In this document: in pieces, positions 1 to 9,776 of the stretch
How positions within the stretch are numbered: position 1 is the first letter of the stretch
How the letters are laid out: every line of letters begins with the position of its first letter
Assembly (NCBI RefSeq): GCF_024746835.1
Contig: NZ_CP080531.1
Coordinates: 5,724,001-5,788,000 of the forward strand
Source: Mesorhizobium sp. AR02
GTDB lineage: Bacteria > Pseudomonadota > Alphaproteobacteria > Rhizobiales > Rhizobiaceae
Direction of reading: 5' to 3'
DNA: 64,000 bases
Translations under genes and position numbers: made by a program
The notes under the pieces: model-generated
What the model was told of the DNA's origin: nothing
Database searches by the model: none
Seen by the model: only the letters and a program-made list of their open reading frames with translations

Positions 1-2
1 TC

Positions 3-479
3 AATCGTGACGTGCGGTTCGCCAAGGACAAACGGCCCTACAACCGGCATGTCTCGGCGATCCTGTCGCCTGATGGCAGCAAGGCCGTGCAGGGCGTGTT
101 CTACCTTCATATCGGGCTTGAGGGATGCTTTGCCGGCGTCGCCTGGTGGGAGCCGGAGGCAGCGCTGCTGCTGGCGATGCGGCGCGCCATCGAGACGTGG
201 CCCGACAGGTTTCGCGCCATGGTGAAGGCGTTGAAGAAGAACGGCCTCGAGCTTGATGCCGAAGACGCCATGAAACGCACGCCGCGGGGCTTCGAGCACG
301 TCACGGACAAAGACCTCGTTGCCGCCATCCGCAGCCGGCATTTTGCCGTTCGGCATGCGATCGATCCGGCTGGCATCCATGGGCCGGAACTGGTCGAAGA
401 ACTCGTCGATTTCACCTTGCGCGCCAAGCCGCTGCTCGACTGGGGCAGGGCGATCGAGGGCAAAATCGGGAAGGACTAA
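3..479 (+). CDS. DUF2461 family protein (5' end outside window)
   Basis: The reading frame is open from the window edge, so the gene is truncated at its 5' end; the internal GTG at 12 is not a credible start because the frame continues upstream of it as N-R-D. The visible part is the C-terminal ~158 residues. The segment RFAKDKRPYNRH followed by a GVFYLHIG-like strand and a charged helical tail matches the conserved core of the DUF2461 (TIGR02453) family. The family is widespread in bacteria and has no established biochemical role. No partner gene can be inferred from the right side, since azlC follows after a 150-base gap. Confidence 0.8.
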   Translation, partial: NRDVRFAKDKRPYNRHVSAILSPDGSKAVQGVFYLHIGLEGCFAGVAWWEPEAALLLAMRRAIETWPDRFRAMVKALKKNGLELDAEDAMKRTPRGFEHVTDKDLVAAIRSRHFAVRHAIDPAGIHGPELVEELVDFTLRAKPLLDWGRAIEGKIGKD

Positions 480-629
480 GTTCCATCTTGAGTGCGGCAA
501 CGATCATTTCCGCTGATCGTTTGGCTCAAGCGAATTCGTGTGACACGGCAAGGTATGCCCCCTACATACCGCCACTCCCTTGTTGTTGTGCATGTCGTTA
601 TCCCGGGCGACATGCATCAGGAGTGGTCG

Positions 630-1358
630 ATGGCGACGGACGTGATCTCAGAGAGCGGCGGCAAAAGCGACTTCTGGCAAGGCGTGCGGCTCTCCATGCC
701 TGTCGTGGTGGCGTCGGCGCCGTTCGCGGTGCTGTTCGGGGCGCTTGCCGTCGACAATGGTTTCTCGGTCCTCGAAGCCTTCCTGATGAGCGCGCTGGTC
801 TATGGCGGCGCCAGCCAGATGGTCGGCATCCAGCTGTTCGGCCAGCATGTGGCACCGTGGCTGATCGTGCTGTCGATCTTCGCCGTCAATTTCCGCCATG
901 TGCTCTACTCAGCCGGCATCGGCCGGCGCATCGCGCATTGGCCTGTGATCAGCCAAGCACTCGGCTATTTCATCCTCACCGATCCGCAGTTCGCCGTGGC
1001 CGAAGCCCGGGCGCAATCTGGCCAGACGGTCGGCTTCGCCTGGTATCTGGGGCTTGGCCTGCCGGTCTATGTGTTCTGGGTGATCGAAAGCGCGCTTGGG
1101 GCGGTGTTCGGCAAGCTGATCCCCGATACGCATGCGCTGGGCATCGATTTCCTGCTGCCGATTTATTTTCTTGGCCTGGTGATGGGCTTCCGCAAGCGGC
1201 CGCTGTGGCTGCCGGTGGTGGTCGCCAGTGCCTGCGCCTCGATTATCGCCTACAAGACGGTCGGCTCGCCCTGGCATGTCTCGATCGGCGCCATTGCCGG
1301 CGTGCTGCTCGCCGTCATCCTGCCACCGCACCATAGCGGCGTGGGAGAGCGGTCATGA
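630..1358 (+). CDS. azlC: AzlC-family branched-chain amino acid exporter, large subunit
   Basis: This 242-residue hydrophobic protein has the AzlC signature: an N-terminal helix GVRLSMPVVVASAPFAVLFG, the conserved SALVYGGASQMVGIQL segment, and NFRHVLYSA. It should form the large subunit of a two-component inner-membrane exporter for branched-chain or other amino acids. ATG 630 is chosen because AGGAG lies at 619-623, seven bases upstream; the frame is open further upstream to 492 but without a good ribosome site. The stop overlaps the azlD start by 4 bases (ATGA), indicating translational coupling. Confidence 0.9.
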   Translation: MATDVISESGGKSDFWQGVRLSMPVVVASAPFAVLFGALAVDNGFSVLEAFLMSALVYGGASQMVGIQLFGQHVAPWLIVLSIFAVNFRHVLYSAGIGRRIAHWPVISQALGYFILTDPQFAVAEARAQSGQTVGFAWYLGLGLPVYVFWVIESALGAVFGKLIPDTHALGIDFLLPIYFLGLVMGFRKRPLWLPVVVASACASIIAYKTVGSPWHVSIGAIAGVLLAVILPPHHSGVGERS

Positions 1359-1651
1359 GCACGACATTCTGGATCATCATCGCCGGCGCGATCGCTACCT
1401 ATCTCACGCGTATCGGCGGGCATCTGGTCATCTCCCGCTTCGAAAACATCCATCCGCGCGTCGAGGCCGGCCTCAACGCCGTGCCGGCGGCGGTGCTGAC
1501 GACGCTGGTGGCGCCGGAACTGCTGAACGCCGGACCGGCGGAATGGGCGGCATTGGCCGTGACTGCCGTGGTTTCGCTGCGCGGCGGGCTGATGGCGATG
1601 TTTTTGGCCGGGGCGGCGGTGCTGATCGTGGCGCGGCAGTTCGTCGGGTAG
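1355..1651 (+). CDS. azlD: AzlD-family amino acid exporter, small subunit
   Basis: The 98-residue product has three to four predicted membrane helices and the usual AzlD length. The N-terminus TFWIIIAGAIATYLTRIGG and the central ALNAVPAAVLTTLVAP segment are typical of the family (PF05437). It overlaps azlC by 4 bases and should be the partner subunit of the same exporter. An 11-bp perfect inverted repeat lies 58 bases past the stop and may act as the transcript end. Confidence 0.9.
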   Translation: MSTTFWIIIAGAIATYLTRIGGHLVISRFENIHPRVEAGLNAVPAAVLTTLVAPELLNAGPAEWAALAVTAVVSLRGGLMAMFLAGAAVLIVARQFVG

Positions 1652-1708
1652 GGCATGTCGATATTCAGGTGATGACGGCCTGCAAACGGCGGCTTCCTGC
1701 GCTTCCCC

Positions 1709-1731
1709 GTTCCACTGCGTCGCAGTGGAAC
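1709..1731. terminator. Perfect inverted repeat downstream of azlD
   Basis: The arms gttccactgcg and cgcagtggaac (11 bp) are separated by one base. It lies after azlD and about 4 bases outside the presumed left end of the IS element. It has no T-tract, so it may be a stem that stalls or protects transcripts, or the palindromic target chosen by the IS. Both roles are inference. Confidence 0.45.
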
Positions 1732-1755
1732 TGAGCTCATATGTGGACGGCCCCC

Positions 1756-2014
1756 TGCTTGCAAGGATTTGGCTGAGATAGTTTGATCGGGTCGCTTGCG
1801 CTCATATGTCCGGCCTTTTGCGCGCGGATTTGTGAGCGCTGGCCTAGATGGGCTTCACGGATAGCGAGTTCCAAACACGTACGCGACATTGGCTGCCGGT
1901 GAGCACCTCGGAATGCCTCGCTTGTCCCGGTTCGACCGGTCACACCATCTTCTCCTCTGCTTGCAAGTTCCGGCCCCGACGTCGAACGTGAGCTCGACGC
2001 CGAACTCTGATCTC
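1756..2014 (-). ncRNA. Candidate bridge RNA region of the IS1111-type element
   Basis: IS1111-type elements are known to encode a guide (bridge/seek) RNA in the non-coding region 3' of the transposase; here that is this 259-base stretch, read from the reverse strand. It holds gctcatatgt at 1800-1809, identical to the left terminus at 1735-1744, and aacacgtac at 1874-1882, identical to the right terminus at 3132-3140. A small hairpin (ccggt/accgg) lies at 1927-1939, and a 10-bp direct repeat tgcttgcaag at 1756-1765 and 1958-1967. The exact RNA ends and folding cannot be set by eye. Confidence 0.45.
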
Positions 2015-3055
2015 TTACGGCTGCGCTGAGGTCGGATAGATGGCGCTGATGGGGCGATAATGCTCGCCGCTGACCATCAACCTCCAGGCGATCCGTGCGA
2101 GCTTGTTGGCCAGCGCCACCGCTGCCAGCTTGGGGGCTTTGCGCGCGATCAGCTTCGCCAGCCATGGCCAAACCCGTTTGCTGCCGCGCCGCATATGTTG
2201 GATGAGAGCGGTGGCGCCCACCACCAGCACGCTTCGCAGCATCTCGTCGCCAGCGCGGGTTATCACCCCAAGCCTGTTTCTGCCTGCCGTCGAATGGTTC
2301 TTCGGCGTCAGTCCTAGCCAGGCGGCAAAGTCGCGCCCCGACTTGAAGCCATGTGCGTCCGTAACCTTGATGGCCAGCAGCGTCGCTCCGACGGGACCGA
2401 CCGCTGGTATGGCGGCCAGCCGCTGGCTCACTTCGTTCTGCCTATGAAGTGCAAGCAGCTTTTCATCGAGCGCGGCGACCTCGCCGCTGATATGCGCATA
2501 ATCGCGCGCCAGGGTCTCGAACATGTCCCTGGCCGTGTCCGGGATCGTCGCGTCAGCGCGAATGTCGGCCAATAGATCGCCGAGCCGGGAAAGCCCCTTG
2601 GGCGCGACAAGGCCGAACTCCGCCGCAAAGCCGCGGATCGAATTGGCGAGCTGCGTGCGCCGGCCGATGAACTGCGCTCGCAGTTTCGCCAGCATTTGCG
2701 ATCCCTGCTGAGCGGCGCTTTTGATGACAACGAACCGCATCTCTGGCCGGCTCATCGCCTCACAGATCGCCCCGGCGTCCGCCGCATCCGACTTGGAGCG
2801 CTTCACATAGGGCTTCACGTACTGCGGCGGCAGCAATACCACTTCATGGCCCAGTGCGCGCAATTCCCGCGCCCAGTAGTGCGCCGCGCCACAGGCCTCC
2901 ATGCCAACCTTCAGCGGCGAGAGCTCGGCAAAGAAGGCAAGCACCTGATTACGACGCAACTTCTTGCGCAACACCGGCTGTTCAGCTTCATTCACGCCAT
3001 GCAACTGGAAAACGCTCTTTGACGTATCCATGCCAATACGAATAAGTTTATCCAC
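2015..3055 (-). CDS. IS110/IS1111-family DEDD transposase
   Basis: The 346-residue protein has the N-terminal DEDD (RuvC-like) domain with D10 in IGMDTSK, E53 in GMEACG and D90/D93 in KSDAADA, followed by a coiled middle and the C-terminal Tnp_IS116/IS110 domain (AIPAVGPVGATLL, AAWLGLTPKNHSTAGR, with the family serine near HS). The GTG at 3055 is chosen over an upstream start because AGGGAG lies about seven bases before it and IS110 proteins normally begin close to the IGMDTSK motif. The length is full for the family and no stop interrupts it, so the element may be active. Confidence 0.92.
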   Translation of the reverse strand: MDKLIRIGMDTSKSVFQLHGVNEAEQPVLRKKLRRNQVLAFFAELSPLKVGMEACGAAHYWARELRALGHEVVLLPPQYVKPYVKRSKSDAADAGAICEAMSRPEMRFVVIKSAAQQGSQMLAKLRAQFIGRRTQLANSIRGFAAEFGLVAPKGLSRLGDLLADIRADATIPDTARDMFETLARDYAHISGEVAALDEKLLALHRQNEVSQRLAAIPAVGPVGATLLAIKVTDAHGFKSGRDFAAWLGLTPKNHSTAGRNRLGVITRAGDEMLRSVLVVGATALIQHMRRGSKRVWPWLAKLIARKAPKLAAVALANKLARIAWRLMVSGEHYRPISAIYPTSAQP

Positions 3056-3230
3056 GGACGGTCTCCCTTGATTGAGATTTGCAACGACCTCAATCTGGCA
3101 CATCGCGATGCCGTCGGGGGCCGTCCACCCCAACACGTACCCAAAAGTACGCTCCGCTCCGGCTCTCGGAATCCACCGTCTTCGGCTCGTCCTGACCTGA
3201 ATCTCGACACGCCTTGGCGCCTCAGAAAAT

Positions 3231-5075
3231 CTAAATCTTCGCGTCGTGCGGCAGCGGCGCGGTTGCCTTTTCCAGCCAGGCTAGCGTTTCGCCATCGAGC
3301 ATCGGTCCGATCTCGGCCAGCACCCAGGCATGGTAGGTGTCGAGCCAATGCAGCTCCTCGCGCGTCAGCAGGTCTGACCGCACCAGCCGCTTGTCTATCG
3401 GCGCCAACGTCAGCGTCTCGAAGCCGTGCATGGCGATGTTGCCGCCCTCGATTTGTTCGGCCGGCGTCACCAGGATGAGGTTCTCGATGCGGATGCCATA
3501 GGCGCCTTCCTTGTAATAGCCGGGCTCGTTGGACAGCATCATGCCCTCGAGCAGCTTTTCGGTGCCGGTGCGGGCAATGCGTTGCGGGCCTTCATGCACG
3601 GCGAGATACGAGCCGACACCGTGGCCGGTGCCATGGGCGAAGTCGCAGCCATGCTTCCACAGCGCCATGCGGGCGACCGCGTCGATCTCCGAGCCGCGCG
3701 TGCCGGCGGGGAAGCGCAGCGTGGAAATGCCGATCATGCCTTTCAGCACCAGCGTGAAACGTTCGCGCATTTCTTCGGTCGGCTGGCCGATCGGCACGGT
3801 GCGGGTGATGTCGGTGGTGCCATCCTGGTATTGTGCGCCGGAATCGAGCAGGAACAGCTCGCCGGCCTGCAGCTTGCGGCTGGTGGCGCGCGACACGCGG
3901 TAATGCATGATGGCGCCGTTCGGGCCAGCGCCGGAAATGGTGTCGAAGGAGACGTCGCGCAGCGGCATCTGGGTTTCCTCGCCGGTCTGCCGGCGCGTCT
4001 CCTCCAGCCTGGTGACGACCGCGATCTCGTCGAGCGCGCCAGGTTTTTGCCGCTCCAGCCAGCACAAAAGCTTCGCCACCGCCGCCCCGTCGCGGCGATG
4101 CGCGGCGCGCGAGCCGTTGATCTCGGCCTGGTTCTTGGTGGCGCGCGGGATGCGGGCAGGATCGGGCGCGGCAATCACGGTGCCGCCATTGTCCTCAACC
4201 AGCATGCGCAGCCGGTCGGCGGCCAGCACCGGGTCGAGCGCGATCTTGGCGCCGCCCTTGGCAAGTGCTGCGATCGCCGCTTCGAATTCGCGGGGTTCAT
4301 GCAAATCGGCGAGCTGCGTGAGATAGGCCGCGACCTGGCGCGAGAATTTGCGCTTGTCCATGAACAGCTGATGCGACCCGTCGGCGGCGAGGATGGCGAA
4401 GCCGAGCGCCAGCGGCGTGTGTGGCACGTCGCCGCCACGGATGTTGAAGGCCCAGGCGATGGAGGAGGGGTCGGTCAGCACCGCATGGGTGGCGCCGTCC
4501 TTGCCGATCACTGTTGCCAGCCGCGCCAGCTTGTCCTTGGCGAGCTCGCCGGCAAAGCCGATCGGGTGCAGCTCGACCGGGGTCACCGGTGCCGCGGGCT
4601 GATCCTTCCAGATGATGTCGATCGGGTTTTTCTCGAGCGGCACCAGAACGGCGCCGGTCTTGTCGGCCGCGGCCTGCAGCGCCTTGACCTCGCTGATCGT
4701 GTGCAGCCAGGGATCGAAGCCCAGCCGCGCGCCCTTGCCGATATTGTCCTTGAGCCAGACGGCGGGCGGGTTGTCGACCAGGCTTTCGACCGAAAAAATG
4801 TCGAGATCGACCTCACTGCGCACCTGCAGCGTGTAGCGCCCGTCGACAAAGATGAAGGCGCGGTCGCGCAGAACGACGGCGACTCCGGCCGAGCCGCTGA
4901 AGCCGGTCAGCCATTTCAGCCGTGCCGAACGATCGGCGACATATTCGCCCTGATGCTCGTCCGCGCGCGGAACGACAAAGCCGTCGAGACCATTCGCGGC
5001 CAGCCATTGGCGCAGCAGCGCCACGCGCGGCTTGCCAACTGAAGGGTCGCCGGCGGAATCGAAGGTCTGGAACAT
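3231..5075 (-). CDS. pepP: Xaa-Pro aminopeptidase (M24 family)
   Basis: The 614-residue protein removes N-terminal residues preceding proline and needs two metal ions. It has the long three-domain form found in alphaproteobacteria and eukaryotes: two creatinase-like N-terminal domains, then the pita-bread M24 domain. Metal ligands are visible near residue 410 (LDSGAQYQDGTTDITR, two Asp), near 480 (HGTGHGVG, His), and near 515-530 (SNEPGYY and GIRIEN, two Glu). ATG 5075 is preceded by AGGAGG seven bases upstream; the frame is open to 5237 without a better site. It probably acts in cytoplasmic peptide turnover. Confidence 0.93.
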   Translation of the reverse strand: MFQTFDSAGDPSVGKPRVALLRQWLAANGLDGFVVPRADEHQGEYVADRSARLKWLTGFSGSAGVAVVLRDRAFIFVDGRYTLQVRSEVDLDIFSVESLVDNPPAVWLKDNIGKGARLGFDPWLHTISEVKALQAAADKTGAVLVPLEKNPIDIIWKDQPAAPVTPVELHPIGFAGELAKDKLARLATVIGKDGATHAVLTDPSSIAWAFNIRGGDVPHTPLALGFAILAADGSHQLFMDKRKFSRQVAAYLTQLADLHEPREFEAAIAALAKGGAKIALDPVLAADRLRMLVEDNGGTVIAAPDPARIPRATKNQAEINGSRAAHRRDGAAVAKLLCWLERQKPGALDEIAVVTRLEETRRQTGEETQMPLRDVSFDTISGAGPNGAIMHYRVSRATSRKLQAGELFLLDSGAQYQDGTTDITRTVPIGQPTEEMRERFTLVLKGMIGISTLRFPAGTRGSEIDAVARMALWKHGCDFAHGTGHGVGSYLAVHEGPQRIARTGTEKLLEGMMLSNEPGYYKEGAYGIRIENLILVTPAEQIEGGNIAMHGFETLTLAPIDKRLVRSDLLTREELHWLDTYHAWVLAEIGPMLDGETLAWLEKATAPLPHDAKI

Positions 5076-5602
5076 GATGGGCCTCCTGATGTCAGCGTGA
5101 CCGTAGCCTATGGGTCCGGAAATCGGAATCGATTTCCGGTTGGCGCAACCTGCTACAGCGTCGCCTGGCTGACAACCAAATGGGGCTGGTCCAGCGATTT
5201 GCGCAAAGGGCGCGCTTCGGCCTTCTCCCGACGGCAACTGGTGCCGGCTTCCCGACGACGACTGTTGCCGGCGCGCAATTGTGATCAGAAAAAGTCAGCA
5301 AATACTGTCTTTTGAGAGTGCGCTCATTTGCGCGGCAAGCTATTTGTATCGCGTTTTCTTCGGTTTGACCGGATGGGCGGGGGCCTCCGATCGAAGTCGT
5401 CGTCGGAGGGCATTGATGAACATGGCAAATCCTTGGTCACATTTGGCCAGTAGACGTCAGGCCCAGCGTGACGTGCACCCCCGATAAAATGGTCCGGACG
5501 GTCGAGCGTGGTATCGCCCGCATGCCGTTCGCAACAGTCTTCAATCAACATCGTAGCAATACCAGCATGTCCTTGGGCGGGCGCGGAATTATGGGGCGAG
5601 AC
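5076..5602. other. Intergenic region between pepP and the autotransporter gene
   Basis: This ~530-base divergent region holds the pepP ribosome site (5079-5086) and should carry both promoters. I see no gene with a convincing ribosome site and no strong repeat; the stretch around 5280-5350 is less GC-rich than its surroundings, as expected of a promoter region. In-frame starts for the autotransporter exist as far up as 5468. Confidence 0.4.
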
Positions 5603-8600
5603 ATGAACTCTTCAGCGATGTCCGGCGGGATCGCCTTCCTGTCGCGCGCGCGAGGCAGGCTCGGCACGGGCCACGGTGCGCGGCGGCGGAGCCTGCTGGT
5701 GAGCACGGCCCTGGCTGGGCTGGCGTTGATGGCGACGCCGGTGGCAGCGCAACAGTGGACGGGCCAGACGAGTTCGGACTACGCAGTCGGGAGTAACTGG
5801 AGCGGTGGCACAACGCCGAACTCCAATACCGCGGACATTGTGTTCGGTGCGGGTGCCGGCACGACAAGTGTCGATCTGACGACGCCGAACTCTACCACCC
5901 AGTTCTTCGCCCGATCCGTCACCTTCGACGATGCCGGCAGCGCCTACACAGTGTCGCTGTCGAACAAGGCATATCTCAATATCTCCGGCGGGGTGAACAA
6001 CACGTCCGGCGTGACCCAGAATTTCGCGGTGACCGGCGTTTCGGGAACCGGTGAAGCGTCCTATCTCATCTTCAGTGGCAGCAACGCCGGCAGCAATGTC
6101 ACCTATACGGTGAATGCGTATGGCATCGTGCAGTTCAATTCGGGCGGCTCGACTTCGGGTGCGGACGCGAAGTTTGTCCTCAACAGCGGCGTCGTCGCAC
6201 TGTCGGGCTCCGGCACGCTGCAACTGGGCTCCGTCGAGGGCTCAGGTGCGCTTTCCTACTTTGGAAACCCTGGGGGCTCGAGCGGAACCTTCGAAATCGG
6301 CAGCCTGAACACCAGCACCACGCTCAACGCGCAGATCCAGGAGCAGACCGGAACGCTGTCGATCAACAAGGTCGGCACGGGCACGCTGACGCTGACGGGC
6401 GCCAGCAGCTACACGGGCGGCACCAACCTCTATGGCGGCACGCTCAGCTTCGGCAACAATGATGCGCTGGGAACCGGCCTGCTTTCCGCCTTCAGCGGAA
6501 CCACCATCGATATCCAGGATGGCGTCACGATCAAGAACGACCTGACCATCGATCTCAGCCAGACGATCAACGTCGGATCGGGGGCAACCGGAACCTATGC
6601 CGGTCAGATTTCGGACTACAGCGATCCATCCATGATCGTCAAAACCGGCGCCGGTACGCTCGTGCTGACCAACAACGGCAACAGTTTTGGCTCCGGCGCC
6701 CGGATCGAGGAGGAACGATCCAGGTCACGGCCGACCATGCTTTGGGTTTGGGTGCGATCACGCTGGATGGCGGCACGCTGCAGGCGGGCGCGAACCTCTC
6801 CCTCGCCAATGGTTCGATCCTGTTCGGCGCTGCCGGCGGCACCATCGACACAAACGGGTTCGACGTCAGCACGACCGCCAGCATGGGAGACGACAGCACG
6901 CCGAGCGGGACGTTCACCAAGACAGGAGCCGGCACGCTGACGGTGGACGGTTTTGCCGGCAATAACACCTTTGCCACGGCCACCGATGTCGCCCAGGGCA
7001 CGCTGAAGGCGGGCCTGAGCGCCAATATTTTCAGCGCAAACAGCGCCTATACGATCGAAAGCGGCGCAACGCTCGATCTCAACAATTTCGACCAGGCGAT
7101 CGGCTCACTTGCCGGCGCCGGGGCGGTTAATACCGGGACTGGCAAGCTGACGACCGGAGGCAACAACGGCTCGACGGTGTTTTCGGGCGTCATCACCGGC
7201 AGCAACGGGCTGATCAAGGACGGGACGGGAATTTTCGAGCTGTCAGGTTCGAACGCGTTGTCGGGTGGGACCGAGGTGAAGGCCGGCACCTTGCTGGTTT
7301 CCGGCTCCCTGATCGGTTCGGCCATTACAGTCGACAGCAGCGCCACGCTCGGCGGCGGTGGCTCGGTTGGCCCGCTCGCTGTTTCCGGCACAGTGGCGCC
7401 CGGCAAGAATGGCATCGGCACGCTGGCGGTCTATGGCGACGCCAGCTTTGCATCCGGCTCGACCTATGCGGTGGAACTGAACTCCGCCGGCGATGCCGAT
7501 CTGATCGTCGCCGTAGGCACGGCAAGCATAGCCCCAGGCGCCGGCTTGAGCGTGACCAATATTGGGCTGGACGACCTGGTGGCGGGCGCCCACTACGTCG
7601 TGCTTCAAGCCGTCAGCGTTAGCGGAACCTTCACCCTGGTGGGCGATCCGCAGGTCTCCGCCTTCGTCCGTCTGAGCACCCACTCCAACACAACGCAGGC
7701 CTATGTCGACGTCACCCAGACGAAGACCTTCGGCTCGGCCGGCGTGACGCCGAACCAGATCGCCACGGGTGGCGGGCTGGACAGCGCGGCCAGCAGTGCC
7801 TTGGTCAGCGCGGTACTTGCCTTGCCAAGCGACGCGGCGGCGCAGGCCGCTTTCGATCAGCTTTCCGGTGAAATCCATGCCTCGGCCAAGGGCATGCTCC
7901 TCCAGGACAGCCACTTGCTGCAGGATGCGGTGACAGCGCGCCTGCGCGCCGCCTTCGGCGACAGCGGCAAGACCGCCTCGCTGTCGGTCATGGCCTATGG
8001 CGAGGATGGCGTTCAGCCCGTTGCCGCCGACACGGACCGCTTCGCCATCTGGTCGCAGGGTTTTGGCTCCTGGGGCAGCACCGACAGTGACGGCAATGCG
8101 GCTGCCTTCGACCGGTCGACGGGCGGCCTGCTGATCGGCGCCGACGGCCTGGCCGGCAACTGGCGGTTCGGCGTGGTCGGCGGCTACAGCCGCACCAGCT
8201 TCGATGCCGATGGCAGGAACTCGTCGGGCGACAGCGACAATTATCATCTCGGCCTTTATGGCGGCACCAATTGGGGCGCCGTCGCCTTCCGCACCGGTGC
8301 TGCCTACAGCTGGCACCGGATCTCGACATCGCGGTCCGTCGCTTTCCAGGGCTTCAGCGACAGCCTGTCGGCCGACTATGACGCCGCGACCGCGCAGGCC
8401 TTCGGCGAACTGGCCTACAAGACCGATGCCGGACCATTTGCCTTCGAGCCCTTCGCCAATCTCGCTTATGTCAACCTGCACACAGATGGTTTTGCCGAGA
8501 GCGGGGGTGCTGCGGCGCTGACCAGCGGCAGCTCAACGTCAGATGCGACCTTCACCACGCTGGGCGTCAGGGCGTCGACCGATGTCATGCTTGGCGGCGT

Positions 8601-8856
8601 TGCGGCGACCGCGCGCGGCATGCTCGGCTGGCGCCACACTTTCGGTGATGTGACGCCACTGTCGACCGTTGCCTTTGCCGGCGGTGACGACTTCACCATT
8701 GCCGGCGTGCCGATCGCCAGAGATGCGATGCTGGTCGAAGCCGGCTTCGACCTGCAGCTGGCGCGCAACGCCACGCTTGGCCTGTCCTATGCTGGACAGT
8801 TCGGGCCGGATGCCTTCGACAATGGGTTCAAGGCCAATCTGGGTATCAGCTTCTGA
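5603..8856 (+). pseudogene. Autotransporter (type Va) with passenger beta-strand repeats, broken by a -1 frameshift
   Basis: The first part (from about 5603) encodes an extended signal region ending at TPVAAQ, then passenger repeats such as KVGTGTLTLTGASSYTGGT, the autotransporter-associated beta-strand repeat (PF12951). At about 6707-6714 the frame breaks: gaggaggaacg reads correctly only if one G is restored, after which the downstream frame continues as GTIQVTADHALGLG. The second part holds further repeats and a full C-terminal beta-barrel (from FAIWSQGFGSWG near 8044 to the terminal ...NLGISF), with the usual C-terminal Phe. The product would be a secreted or surface-displayed fibrous protein. 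It is either inactivated, phase-variable or a sequence error. The start is uncertain: ATGs at 5567, 5591, 5603 and 5618 are all possible; GGGGCGA precedes 5603. Confidence 0.8.
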
Positions 8857-8872
8857 GCGGTGACCGTTAAGA

Positions 8873-8891
8873 CCGGCAACCGCCTTGCCGG
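8873..8891. terminator. Stem-loop between convergent genes
   Basis: The arms ccggcaa (8873-8879) and ttgccgg (8885-8891) enclose a 5-base loop between the autotransporter stop and the prmA stop. Without a T-tract it is only a candidate bidirectional terminator. Confidence 0.4.
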
Positions 8892-8893
8892 AC

Positions 8894-9766
8894 TCAGTGC
8901 TTGAGGTGGATCGTCACCCAGCCTTCGCGGTGCAGCGTGCGCACGTGGCGGAAATTCTGGCCGACATAGGCCGAGATGACGGCGTCGCGCTGGCGCTCGA
9001 GGATGCCTGACAGCACGATCGAGCCGCCAAGCGCGATATGCCCGGCCATTTGCGGCGCCAGCCGCATCAGCGGGCGCGCCAATATGTTGGCAACGATGAG
9101 ATCGAAGGGGGCACGCTTGCCGAAGATCGGATGGTGAAAGCCCGGAGCGGTCACCGTTTCGATGAGCCCCTTGACGTGGTTGAGCCGCGCATTGGCGGCA
9201 GCCACCTTCACCGCCACCGGGTCGATGTCGGTGGCGAGCACCGGAATATGCGCCAGCTTGGCGACGGCGATCGCCAGCACGGCGCTGCCGGTGCCGAGGT
9301 CGAGCGCGTTGCGCGGGTGCTCGCGCCGCACCACTATCTCCAGCATTTCCAGGCAGCCGGCGGTGGTGCCGTGATGGCCGGTGCCGAAGGCGAGCCCGGC
9401 TTCGATCTCGATGGCGAGTTCGCCGCTGTGGCGCTTCCTGCGGTCATGCGCGCCATGGACGAAGAAACGGCCGGCGCGCACCGGCTTCAGCCCTTCCAGC
9501 GAGCGCGCCACCCAGTCGATGTCGGGCAGCGCCTCGCGCTCGACCGGCTTCGACAGAGCGAGGCCGGCGAGAATGTCCTTCATCCGCGCCTCGACCGCAT
9601 CGACGTCGCCATCGGCGTAGAGCGAGACCTCGTGGATGTCCTGGTCCTCGTCGACCTCCAGTACGGCGATCGGCAGGCCTTCATCCTCGAAGGCCAGCTC
9701 AAGCGCCGCGAAGACGCGCTCGGCCTCGATCTTTCCGGTGGTGAAATGGAGCCGCGTCTGGGTCAT
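8894..9766 (-). CDS. prmA: Ribosomal protein L11 methyltransferase
   Basis: The 290-residue enzyme transfers methyl groups from S-adenosylmethionine to ribosomal protein L11. The C-terminal Rossmann domain shows [14 protein letters not shown], the SAM-binding [12 protein letters not shown] (about residue 155-167), the acidic TDIDP and the catalytic-region VANILARPL motif of PrmA. The N-terminal ~100 residues form the substrate-recognition domain. It starts 10 bases after the end of the upstream SCO1 gene, so the two are probably co-transcribed. Confidence 0.93.
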   Translation of the reverse strand: MTQTRLHFTTGKIEAERVFAALELAFEDEGLPIAVLEVDEDQDIHEVSLYADGDVDAVEARMKDILAGLALSKPVEREALPDIDWVARSLEGLKPVRAGRFFVHGAHDRRKRHSGELAIEIEAGLAFGTGHHGTTAGCLEMLEIVVRREHPRNALDLGTGSAVLAIAVAKLAHIPVLATDIDPVAVKVAAANARLNHVKGLIETVTAPGFHHPIFGKRAPFDLIVANILARPLMRLAPQMAGHIALGGSIVLSGILERQRDAVISAYVGQNFRHVRTLHREGWVTIHLKH

Positions 9767-9776
9767 GGAATCAGTA

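Larger units (their letters stand above)
1735..3140 (-). mobile_element. IS110-family insertion sequence, IS1111 type
   Basis: The element contains one transposase gene on the reverse strand. A perfect 13-bp inverted repeat, gtggacggccccc at 1743-1755 and its complement at 3116-3128, lies just inside the presumed ends. Subterminal inverted repeats and a long non-coding region 3' of the transposase (1756-2014) are typical of the IS1111 subgroup. The exact ends are inferred: a 10-bp motif at 1735-1744 and a 9-bp motif at 3132-3140 recur inside the non-coding region, suggesting they belong to the termini. The element sits between the convergent azlD and pepP genes and interrupts nothing obvious. 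Confidence 0.8.

Noticed and set aside
488..629. Longer AzlC start upstream of 630
   Set aside because: The added residues do not resemble AzlC N-termini and lack a ribosome site, while AGGAG precedes ATG 630.
3426..5042. A 538-residue forward open frame
   Set aside because: Antisense to pepP; low complexity and no family pattern.
7243..8481. A 412-residue reverse open frame
   Set aside because: Antisense to the autotransporter barrel; no ribosome site or domain.
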